From Vibrio furnissii CIP 102972 (GTDB lineage Bacteria; Pseudomonadota; Gammaproteobacteria; Enterobacterales; Vibrionaceae), in the NCBI RefSeq assembly GCF_000176175.1, contig NZ_ACZP01000014.1, forward strand, positions 248,001-312,000: a stretch of DNA of 64,000 nt, given 5' to 3'. The position numbers were made by a program, and so were the translations under genes. The notes beneath the pieces are model-generated. The model did no database searches, had not been told where the DNA came from, and worked only from the letters and a program-made list of their open reading frames with translations. Within the stretch, counting starts at the first letter, position 1. Every line of letters starts with the position of its first letter. Shown here one piece after another: positions 8,792 through 16,274 of this stretch.

Positions 8792-10012
8792 TTATACAAT
8801 TGTGGCCTTTTGAGCAGCACCGACTAACTCAATTCGTTTGATCATTTCAATACAAGCACGCCCGTTATGATATGGGCATTTCCAAGGCTCAACTTTAGGG
8901 GTCTCCTTGTAGGGTTTCCCATACCGATTGACTTTCCAAAACCACTCACCGTTTAGGCGATCTTTTAGCTGCCCTTTAATGACGTTCCAGCACATCTGAG
9001 CGTTTTCTAGAAACATTGGCGCTTGTTTTTTCTGATATGCATTGAAAAATCCAACCATGGCTTCTGCCTGAACCCACCAAATCCGGTCGGAGTCAAGTAA
9101 ATGACCTTCCCGCAACTCATTGAAAACGGCGCCGTCTTTATCAACGCCTTCAGTACTCGTCACTATCGCCATTTCATAGCTTTGGTCAACAATCTGCGTC
9201 AACAATTGCTCGTTGTTTAACTCATGAGCCGCTAGATCGATAAGCCAGGAACCCTCAATGTCATGCCCATAGGACACATCCTTAGAAACGCAGCGCCAAT
9301 CACGGGTAAAAAACAGGCCATAATGCATATTCTCATCCACAACTTTTGTGGACATCAATGTACATAACATTTCTAGCTTTTCTGCTACCTTTGGAAGTTG
9401 TGTTGCTTGGTGAAGCACGGTGTACGCTTCTAATACATGTAAGTGCGTGTTCATTGATTTTTCAGCGAGGATGCCTTCTGCAGTGTCACACACCAGCTGA
9501 TTCTCTATTGGGTTCCAATACCGATCAAATGCTTCTCGGTAACCACCGTATGCCACATCAAAGGCATGTTTCTCTATCAAGTCAAAGAGCGATAATGCTG
9601 TATCTAAAGCCGTTTGATTGCCTGTCGCTAAATAGAATTCGCACAACGCATAAATAGCAAATCCTTGATTATAAACATGCTTCTGCGAATCCGTAACGTT
9701 ACCATTTTTATCTAAAAGCCAATAGACGCCACCATTTTCCTTGTCGATCGCTTTATCCACAAGGAATTGGTAGCAATGCTCAGCAGCTCGTAGATACGCT
9801 TCTTTTTTTAAGACTCGGTATGCGGCAGAAAACGTCCACAATATTCTTGAATGGAGTAGAACAGCTTTGTCATGCTCCGGATCAATGTTACCAACAAAAT
9901 CAGCAAAACAGTAAAATCCACCTAGATTTGTATCTTGGAATTTTAGCCAAAAATCTAGAATATGCTCAGCTTCTGCCGCAATCTCATTTTTAAACTTATT
10001 TAAATCTAACAT
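8792..10012 (-). CDS. AGE-family cellobiose/mannobiose 2-epimerase
   Basis: Protein of 406 residues of the N-acylglucosamine 2-epimerase (AGE) superfamily, an (alpha/alpha)6 barrel. Family blocks are present in order: HSRILWTFSAAYR near 55-67, GGVYW, YNQGFAIYAL, EKSMNTHLHVLEAY, GHDIEGSWL, IWWVQAEAM and, near the end, KCPYHNGRACIEM. The histidines of GHDIE and CPYHNGR match the catalytic pair of cellobiose 2-epimerases. The enzymes epimerise the reducing-end sugar of beta-1,4 disaccharides, and in Bacteroides this converts mannobiose to Man-Glc for the GH130 phosphorylase. Finding it with exactly that phosphorylase supports mannobiose as the natural substrate. A near-consensus operator occurs inside the gene at 9689-9706. 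The start has a GAGAGAA site. Confidence 0.88.
   Translation of the reverse strand: MLDLNKFKNEIAAEAEHILDFWLKFQDTNLGGFYCFADFVGNIDPEHDKAVLLHSRILWTFSAAYRVLKKEAYLRAAEHCYQFLVDKAIDKENGGVYWLLDKNGNVTDSQKHVYNQGFAIYALCEFYLATGNQTALDTALSLFDLIEKHAFDVAYGGYREAFDRYWNPIENQLVCDTAEGILAEKSMNTHLHVLEAYTVLHQATQLPKVAEKLEMLCTLMSTKVVDENMHYGLFFTRDWRCVSKDVSYGHDIEGSWLIDLAAHELNNEQLLTQIVDQSYEMAIVTSTEGVDKDGAVFNELREGHLLDSDRIWWVQAEAMVGFFNAYQKKQAPMFLENAQMCWNVIKGQLKDRLNGEWFWKVNRYGKPYKETPKVEPWKCPYHNGRACIEMIKRIELVGAAQKATIV
9689..9706. promoter_or_regulatory. intragenic LacI-type operator within the epimerase gene
   Basis: ATCCGTAACGTTACCATT matches 15 of 18 positions of the local consensus although it encodes protein. It may be an auxiliary operator or roadblock, or chance. 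Confidence 0.4.
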
Positions 10013-10032
10013 AATTTCTCTCGTAATTTTGG

Positions 10033-10650
10033 TTATGAATCATACGCATTGTATTGGAATTCACTATTTTTCAACCAAAGTAAGGCAATTGTGCAAAAAC
10101 ATATAGGTGAAAGACCGAATAACAAAAAAATTATCGGAAAGAACAAACCAAACAATACAAATATCATCCCTACCAAAATCGTCATTAGGAATGTCTGCTT
10201 ATCATTTATCAACAATGATAAAGCACTAACAAAATTATTTTTTATTCCATCTGTATCATAAATACTGATTTGAATCATCAAATAGTATATTAATGCGATT
10301 AGTAATAACGTTAAAGGGAAGAAACTTATTGCTATAAGCGAATATAATTCACTTAAATTTATTATTCCCCAATTTACGTACCAGAGAAGTGACAATGTAG
10401 GTATTAATACTGCCCAACCAACTTTATTACTTCGTAAAAATTCACGTTTAAAGACAGTCCACATCGTCTTGAGCGTCGATTTTTCAGCACCGTTAAGATA
10501 TTGTCGGATGATGAAACACATTGTGACGGTCGCAGGGAAAAAACCAAAGACAACACCACCGATTAGTGTGAACAAAACCCATGTAATATTCAACCAAACC
10601 AAACGCGATAACCACCGACAAAAATTGATCAAAGGCGACGTTGACATCAT
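10033..10650 (-). CDS. DUF624 (YesL-like) membrane protein
   Basis: Hydrophobic protein of 205 residues with about five predicted membrane segments. WLNITWVLFTLIGGVVFGFFPA near the N terminus and the following cytoplasmic loop with FKREFLRSNKVGW resemble DUF624/YesL proteins, which are common in Firmicutes sugar-ABC operons and of unknown molecular function. It begins two bases after the second permease gene, with an AAGGGAT site, and is followed by the epimerase gene, so it is translationally part of the ABC operon. The gene is markedly AT-rich. Its occurrence in a gammaproteobacterium, together with the epimerase and GH130 genes, is compatible with lateral acquisition of the locus (inference). 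Confidence 0.78.
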   Translation of the reverse strand: MMSTSPLINFCRWLSRLVWLNITWVLFTLIGGVVFGFFPATVTMCFIIRQYLNGAEKSTLKTMWTVFKREFLRSNKVGWAVLIPTLSLLWYVNWGIINLSELYSLIAISFFPLTLLLIALIYYLMIQISIYDTDGIKNNFVSALSLLINDKQTFLMTILVGMIFVLFGLFFPIIFLLFGLSPICFCTIALLWLKNSEFQYNAYDS

Positions 10651-10652
10651 CT

Positions 10653-11591
10653 TTATCCCTTCACCGCACCGTTAGTTACACCCGCATAAATTTGCTTCTG
10701 TAGGGATAGGAAGATGACGACCGAAGGTACAAGAATAATAATAATTCCTGCAGATATTGTGGTCCATTCCGTACCGAATACCGATGTAAATTTATAGAGA
10801 GCTGTCGATACTGTTACCTGTGAAGATTCTGGCAAGTACAACAAAGGGAAATAAAAATCGTTGTAGATAAAAATAGTTCGTAGGATGATGATGGTCGCGA
10901 TAGCTGGTTTCAACAAAGGCAGAATAATCTTTCTATAGATAAGAAAATACGATGCCCCTTCCATTTTTGCGGCCTCATCAAGTTCGACAGGAATACCTTT
11001 CATGAATTGAAGGAAAACATAGATCATTACAACATCAGCACCAATATATAATAATACGACTGAAGCTTTATTATTGATTAATCCCAATGACTTGATAACT
11101 TCGAAGGTCGCGACTTGTGTGGTAACCGCAGGTATAACCATAGCAACAACGTAAGCTAATAAAACTAACTTCTTCCCACGAAATTCAAATCTCGATAACA
11201 CATAGGCAACTTGGGTTCCGAAGACGATAGTAAAAAACAACGAAATTAATAAAATAGTCCCGGTATTGAGAAAAGCTAAACCGAGATCACCATCGGTAAA
11301 CACTTTAATATAATTACTAAAGTTAAGAAACGAATCAGGTATACCAACCTTACTCGTATTATAATACTCATCCAGTGTCTTAAACGATGCCATAAGAACA
11401 GAATATGGTGGTACAAGTACAGCTAATGAAGCCAAAGCTAATGTGAGATACTTAAAACCTGACCAAAATACCCATGAAGGATTTGACATATTTTTTCTAA
11501 AACGGGCTTTTCGCATTTCTCGTTTAGAACGCTCAACTCTATTGATAACCAGTTGCTCTTCATATGTCGTTGCAGTGGTTTGTTCAGACAT
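10653..11591 (-). CDS. MalG/UgpE-type sugar ABC permease
   Basis: Protein of 312 residues with a charged cytoplasmic N-terminal extension of about 45 residues and then six predicted membrane helices. The EAA loop (DEAAKMEGASYFLIYRKIILP, about 205-225) is the contact site for the ATPase and is typical of carbohydrate-uptake CUT1 permeases. The ATG at 11591 has an AAAGGAG site and lies one base after the stop of the first permease. It forms the transmembrane channel with that protein. The C-terminal TNGAVKG is the usual end of MalG-like proteins. Confidence 0.9.
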   Translation of the reverse strand: MSEQTTATTYEEQLVINRVERSKREMRKARFRKNMSNPSWVFWSGFKYLTLALASLAVLVPPYSVLMASFKTLDEYYNTSKVGIPDSFLNFSNYIKVFTDGDLGLAFLNTGTILLISLFFTIVFGTQVAYVLSRFEFRGKKLVLLAYVVAMVIPAVTTQVATFEVIKSLGLINNKASVVLLYIGADVVMIYVFLQFMKGIPVELDEAAKMEGASYFLIYRKIILPLLKPAIATIIILRTIFIYNDFYFPLLYLPESSQVTVSTALYKFTSVFGTEWTTISAGIIIILVPSVVIFLSLQKQIYAGVTNGAVKG

Positions 11592-11592
11592 A

Positions 11593-12465
11593 TCAGTTTT
11601 CTCCTTTAAACAACACTTTTTGAAGAATCATAAACAAGACAACGATCATCAGCAGTAGCACTGCCATCGCAGAGGCAAGGCCAAAATCATTGAAATTGAA
11701 TGCAGTTTCCAATGTAGCCATTACAAAGGTCTTGGTTCCGTTTGCACCTTTCGTAATGATCATAGGGATTTCAAACACCGACAGGGACCCCACAAATGCT
11801 AACAGCACTTGCAATCCGATCACGAGTTTAATGGAAGGTAACGTAATAAAGCGGAATTGTTGCCATTCACTAGCCCCTTCAATTCGTGCGGCTTCATATT
11901 GGTCTTGCGGAATCGACTGTAAGACACCAAAAAATAGAATTAGGTTAAAGCCCAAATAACGCCAAATCGATGCTGCAACAAGCGCCCAGTTAACAACATT
12001 GCGATCCATTAACCAAGGCTTAATCCAATCATCCAAACCAATCAAGATCAAGAAGCTATCTAACGCGCCATCGACTTGGTAGAAAATTTGAAAAACCATC
12101 GAGGCCGCGACTGCATTCAAAACAAACGGGATAAAAAGTAGTGTCTTAAACAAATTCCGGCCAGCGAGTTTGGAATTGACCAGTACAGCAAACCACAGTG
12201 ACAGAGTCAGTTGAATGACCGCGCCTGCAAAGTAGTACAACGTCACTAACAAAGGATTCAACTGATCAGGTTCTTCCCATAAGTACGTATAATTTTCTAG
12301 ACCAATAAAATTTTTGACTGGTGCATAACCATCCCAGTCGGTAACACTCATGTAAAACAGTTGGCTGGCAGGGTAATACGAAAAGGTAAATAGTAATGTC
12401 AATGGTATCGCCAAGAACATGACAATAATCAACCTCTGCTGCTGCTTTAACGTTAAGTTAAACAT
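11593..12465 (-). CDS. MalF/UgpA-type sugar ABC permease
   Basis: Protein of 290 residues, six predicted membrane helices, with the EAA loop YEAARIEGASEWQQFRFITLP near residues 195-215 and the SLSVFEIPMIIT segment common in CUT1 permeases. The start at ATG 12465 has GGGAG five bases upstream; the in-frame TTG at 12477 overlaps that ribosome site and is not used. This is the first gene of the operon permease-permease-DUF624-epimerase-ATPase. CUT1 operons usually open with a solute-binding protein gene, but none is found here. Two operators lie upstream (12532-12549 and 12703-12720), and a weaker TTAACGTTAA palindrome overlaps the first codons (about 12447-12456). Confidence 0.9.
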   Translation of the reverse strand: MFNLTLKQQQRLIIVMFLAIPLTLLFTFSYYPASQLFYMSVTDWDGYAPVKNFIGLENYTYLWEEPDQLNPLLVTLYYFAGAVIQLTLSLWFAVLVNSKLAGRNLFKTLLFIPFVLNAVAASMVFQIFYQVDGALDSFLILIGLDDWIKPWLMDRNVVNWALVAASIWRYLGFNLILFFGVLQSIPQDQYEAARIEGASEWQQFRFITLPSIKLVIGLQVLLAFVGSLSVFEIPMIITKGANGTKTFVMATLETAFNFNDFGLASAMAVLLLMIVVLFMILQKVLFKGEN

Positions 12466-12531
12466 AAAAACTCCCAATAACGTCCAACCTTCAACTAGTT
12501 CAGTCAGACTAATTCATCTCATTCCCGAACA

Positions 12532-12549
12532 AATCTTAACGTTACGATT
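12532..12549. promoter_or_regulatory. LacI-family operator upstream of ABC operon
   Basis: AATCTTAACGTTACGATT matches 17 of 18 consensus positions and lies 67 bases before the first permease start. Confidence 0.8.
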
Positions 12550-12702
12550 TTGTCATCGCAATCAACTATAAGCGTCACATAAGGTTAATGTGAAACGGAT
12601 CAATAAACAGTACCTCTCCACCCTATCATTTGTGATCAAAGCCCACATATGTCCGCTTTGTTAAAGAAACAAGATTCTCTCCTAATTATGAGAACCCAAC
12701 AA

Positions 12703-12720
12703 AATCGAAACGTTACGAAT
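12703..12720. promoter_or_regulatory. second operator, between AraC gene and ABC operon
   Basis: AATCGAAACGTTACGAAT matches 16 of 18 consensus positions. Its centre is 171 bases from the operator at 12532-12549, a spacing that would allow repression by looping. Confidence 0.7.
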
Positions 12721-13569
12721 TTAAGTTAATTTGCTTGGTAATAATGATGCTCTGTAGTGAGTAGGCGGCTTTCCAAAGTGCTTTTTAAACCGATGAGTGA
12801 AGTTATTAGGGTCTTTGTAACCTAATCGTAAAGCAATCATCGCTATCGACCAATCTTTGTGGCTCAGCAAATCCGTCGCTTTTTTCATGCGTAAAGTTAA
12901 AAGATAATCACGCGGCGACATACCAACAAGCTGCTTAACAACACGATTTAACTGTTCTTCACTCAGAAAAGTAAGTTCAGCGATTGTCGACACTTTCCAA
13001 TCAAGATGCAGTTGCGATTCGACGCTATTCAACACACTAAGTACCCGCATATGAGTATCTGAAATATTCGCGGTAACACTAGACAATACTTTCGCCAACT
13101 CACTTAGCATCATGTTCCTAAAAGCAGAACGGCCGCCAATTTCTCTGTAAATCAACGAAGTAAGAGACCAAATAGATTCACAAGCATCAAAGTGAATAAC
13201 CGGACGATTGATTCGTAACAAATTTGTCCAAGTGTCTGAACTATGTAAAAGGAGCCAAACCATTTTCCAAGACTTGCATGGGTAAGCAAGCTCAAAACAA
13301 AATGGCTTCTCACTCGGTAGTACTGTGATTGTATTGGGCAATATATCAAAAACACCTTCATCTGTAGAAAGTACTCCCGCGCCTTCTAATGTCACCAGCA
13401 CAGTATGAATATCAGGCCGAGAGCGCTCGACTCGATAACCCTCTTTAAGATGAGCAAGACCAGCCATGAAAATATCATACTGCTTCATCTCTGCGATATC
13501 GGACGCAACAAGGAAGCGCTCTTCACATTCGGCAGCAAGATAAACTTCATCATTCCAAATTTTACACAT
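12721..13569 (-). CDS. AraC-family transcriptional regulator
   Basis: Protein of 282 residues. The N-terminal part looks like an AraC-type cupin sensing domain; the C-terminal hundred residues hold the two helix-turn-helix motifs (STIAELTFLSEEQLNRVVKQ and SIAMIALRLGYKDPNNFTHRF), followed by the KHFGKPPTHYR signature. The start ATG at 13569 has a GAGAGG site. It is encoded on the same strand as, and just upstream of, the sugar ABC operon, with two LacI-type operators in between, so it may activate that operon in response to a sugar (inference). It is divergent from the MATE gene, with about 120 bases between. Confidence 0.88.
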   Translation of the reverse strand: MCKIWNDEVYLAAECEERFLVASDIAEMKQYDIFMAGLAHLKEGYRVERSRPDIHTVLVTLEGAGVLSTDEGVFDILPNTITVLPSEKPFCFELAYPCKSWKMVWLLLHSSDTWTNLLRINRPVIHFDACESIWSLTSLIYREIGGRSAFRNMMLSELAKVLSSVTANISDTHMRVLSVLNSVESQLHLDWKVSTIAELTFLSEEQLNRVVKQLVGMSPRDYLLTLRMKKATDLLSHKDWSIAMIALRLGYKDPNNFTHRFKKHFGKPPTHYRASLLPSKLT

Positions 13570-13690
13570 TGCTTAACCTCTCACATGACGGATTCGAACA
13601 GATTTTCACCTGAACACAACATTCTCAATCGTTATTCGTTCGCTTAAAGTTCGCACATCCAAATTCATTCAACGATGAGACGTAGCCTAC

Positions 13691-15058
13691 ATGTTTCAAA
13701 TCGATAATAAAGACAAAAATTTGCTTTCTCAAACGGTCAGAATCGGCCTGCCCGTTGCAATACAAAGTGCTTTAGTCGCAATACTGTCTTTAGCTGACGT
13801 ATTGATGGTGAGTAACTTTGGGACAGAAGCGACCGCGGCGGTCGGTCTTGCGTCTAAATGGCACTTCGTCGCTATCATGCTTATGGCGGGTCTATCGACT
13901 GCAAGTGGCATTTTAATTGCACAATTTTGGGGGAAGAACGACCCAACATCAGCCAAAACGGTCACCATAATTGCTATCAAAGCCGGAACGATTCTTTTGA
14001 CCCCCATCAGTGTCATATTTGTTGTGTTTTCGGATCATATACTTCATATCCAAACCAATGACATGAATGTCGTCCGACTCGGTTCTGAATATCTGTGGTA
14101 CGCATCCCCCGTATTACTTCTGACCCATTTAGTTATCGTATTCGAGTCAACCATGCGCTCTACGAATGACGCTTTTACACCCTTACTTATCGCAATAATG
14201 ACGATTGCCATCAACATCATACTGAATTACGGTCTGATATCTGGAAATCTTGGTATGCCAGCATTAGGTGTTGCCGGAGCCGCCTTAGCGACCACAATAT
14301 CAAGGATTGTCCAGCTTGCCGTTTTTTTGAGTTACTTTCATATCAAACGACATTGGCTACAGTCAGTCTCTCAACTTAGAGATAGCGCCACGCTTAGAAT
14401 CACTTATAGAAGACTAGCCATTCCAGCTGTTGCAAACTCATTGTTGTGGGCCATGGGAACAATGGTCTATCAGACGATTTTTGGCCACATGGGAACATTG
14501 GAACTTGCGGTATACAGCACATTAGGCCCATTTGAATCGCTGTGTTATTCGTTGTTCTTTGGGCTTTCTGTCGCTTGTTCTGTCATGATTGGACAACGTT
14601 TAGGCGGGAAAAATTATGACGATGCATTCAAGACATCCGTGATGTTTACTAAGGTCTTTGGCTTACTCGGTATTATTTCATCTGCTGTTTTGCTTTTACT
14701 ACAACCTTTGCTTTTACGCTTATTGGCAATGGACTCAGAACAATTTTTGCCAATCTCAAAACCCGCAATAACAATACTAAGTATCGCTGTCAGTCTGAAA
14801 ATGATTAACATGATTATGATCAATGGCATTTTAAGATCAGGAGGCGACAATGCATTCTGTTTACGCACCGATTTCGTGGCAATGTGGCTGTGTGGTATAC
14901 CCATTACAGCTGTCGGCGCATTTTTCATGCAGATGGATTTCCAATACGTCTACGCACTCATGCTCGTTGAAGAATTCATTAAGTTGTTTATGTGTTGGCG
15001 ACGCTATCGAACAAAAGTCTGGCTTCGAGATTTGACTGATGAAATCGTTCTAAGTTAG
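13691..15058 (+). CDS. MATE-family multidrug/cation efflux protein
   Basis: Protein of 455 residues with twelve predicted membrane helices in two related halves. SNFGTEATAAVGLASKW and AQFWGKNDPTSAKT in the first half and GMPALGVAGAALATTISR in the middle are typical of the MATE (MatE, NorM/DinF-like) family, which exports organic cations in exchange for Na+ or H+. It is divergent from the AraC gene. The substrate cannot be inferred. No clear terminator follows; the TPP riboswitch begins about 160 bases downstream. Confidence 0.88.
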   Translation: MFQIDNKDKNLLSQTVRIGLPVAIQSALVAILSLADVLMVSNFGTEATAAVGLASKWHFVAIMLMAGLSTASGILIAQFWGKNDPTSAKTVTIIAIKAGTILLTPISVIFVVFSDHILHIQTNDMNVVRLGSEYLWYASPVLLLTHLVIVFESTMRSTNDAFTPLLIAIMTIAINIILNYGLISGNLGMPALGVAGAALATTISRIVQLAVFLSYFHIKRHWLQSVSQLRDSATLRITYRRLAIPAVANSLLWAMGTMVYQTIFGHMGTLELAVYSTLGPFESLCYSLFFGLSVACSVMIGQRLGGKNYDDAFKTSVMFTKVFGLLGIISSAVLLLLQPLLLRLLAMDSEQFLPISKPAITILSIAVSLKMINMIMINGILRSGGDNAFCLRTDFVAMWLCGIPITAVGAFFMQMDFQYVYALMLVEEFIKLFMCWRRYRTKVWLRDLTDEIVLS

Positions 15059-15218
15059 AAAAAAAGTTCATCCTGCCGCTAAAACGGTTATTGCTCTATC
15101 ACAATTCATGTTTAATGGCACCGAGTCTATTCACACGGATCCATCATTCACCTTAAACACGAACACTGAAAAAACGTATCCCTTGGTGATGTGTCCTGTT
15201 ATCATCCAAGCGAAATAG

Positions 15219-15305
15219 TCGGGGGGCCACGCTGAACGCGTTGGCTGAGATCGAAATTCGAGACCCGTTGAACCTGATTCAGTTAGCACTGACGTAGGGA
15301 ACTAT
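15219..15305 (+). ncRNA. TPP riboswitch (THI element)
   Basis: Conserved THI-box elements occur in order: GGGGGGCC at 15221-15228, GGCTGAGA near 15243-15250, ACCCGTTGAACCTGATTCAG at 15263-15282, GTTAGCAC, and CGTAGGGA at 15293-15300. It lies 110 bases upstream of thiD. A hairpin further down covers the thiD ribosome site, so control is probably translational. Confidence 0.95.
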
Positions 15306-15385
15306 CAGCATTTGCCTTCGCCGAACTTCCTTTGGCGAGCAGCGGCTAATCGGGAAATCGATCGGCGAGCGCGGTAAAAGTCAGT

Positions 15386-15408
15386 TCCTATACGTCTGGT
15401 TATAGGAG
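15386..15408 (+). promoter_or_regulatory. hairpin sequestering the thiD ribosome site
   Basis: TCCTATA (15386-15392) pairs perfectly with TATAGGA (15401-15407), which contains the AGGAG Shine-Dalgarno sequence of thiD. With the upstream TPP aptamer this is the likely expression platform. Confidence 0.7.
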
Positions 15409-15413
15409 CGACC

Positions 15414-16274
15414 ATGACGCAGCATTCACAGCCTTATTCACACCAAACGCCATCCACAACAACACCGCCAGTCGTGTTGACGATCGCTGGTTCAGACAGC
15501 GGCGGTGGCGCGGGCATTCAGGCCGACATCAAAGCCATGTCGGCAACAGGCAGTTTTGCCTGCTCTGTCATTACCGCCATTACCTCGCAAAATACACAAG
15601 GCGTCTCCGCCATTTTCCCAATTCCACTCGATCATGTGGAAAGCCAACTCGATGCCGTGTTTACCGACCTCAATATCGTGGCCGTTAAAATCGGCATGCT
15701 GGCCGATGCCAATATCATCAACGTGGTCACGAACAAAATTAAACAGTACCAACCCAAGCACCTGGTGATAGACCCCGTGATGGTCGCCACCAGCGGTGAT
15801 TTATTGCTCGAACACGCCGCAATCAGCACGTTAAAAGAAGCGCTCATTCCGCTTGCGGACATCATCACACCCAATCTTCCAGAAGGTGCCGCGTTAACGG
15901 GAAAACCGGTTCCCAACTCTGAAGCTGAAATGAATGCGATGATTGACGATCTTCGTGCGCTTGGCGCCAAAGCGATATTGCTCAAAGGCGGTCATTTGGA
16001 AGACGATGAAAGCAGCAATGACCTGCTGATCACGCCAGATGCAGTGGAACTGATTCGTGCAACACGTTTTCCCACGCAAAACACGCACGGCACAGGCTGC
16101 ACGCTTTCTTCTGCGATCGCCTCTTACCTTGGCCAAGGCAACAACCTCCACAAAGCCGTACATTTGGCGAAACAGTATATCTCTCAAGCCATCGCCCATG
16201 CCGATGAACTAGACGTCGGCCAAGGTCGCGGCCCGGTTCACCACTTCTTTGCAGGTCACGCGAATGTTCGTTAA
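15414..16274 (+). CDS. thiD: hydroxymethylpyrimidine/phosphomethylpyrimidine kinase
   Basis: Protein of 286 residues of the ribokinase-like fold. VLTIAGSDSGGGAGIQADIKAM near residues 22-43 is the ThiD signature, VKIGMLA and VIDPVM follow, and TQNTHGTGCTLSSAIAS near 220-236 carries the catalytic GTGC loop. It phosphorylates HMP and HMP-P to HMP-PP for thiamin phosphate synthesis. The ATG at 15414 has an AGGAG site within a hairpin below the TPP riboswitch. The N terminus carries about 18 extra polar residues compared with the core family. It is the first gene of the operon thiD-thiZ-thiX-thiY-tenA-thiM. Confidence 0.95.
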   Translation: MTQHSQPYSHQTPSTTTPPVVLTIAGSDSGGGAGIQADIKAMSATGSFACSVITAITSQNTQGVSAIFPIPLDHVESQLDAVFTDLNIVAVKIGMLADANIINVVTNKIKQYQPKHLVIDPVMVATSGDLLLEHAAISTLKEALIPLADIITPNLPEGAALTGKPVPNSEAEMNAMIDDLRALGAKAILLKGGHLEDDESSNDLLITPDAVELIRATRFPTQNTHGTGCTLSSAIASYLGQGNNLHKAVHLAKQYISQAIAHADELDVGQGRGPVHHFFAGHANVR

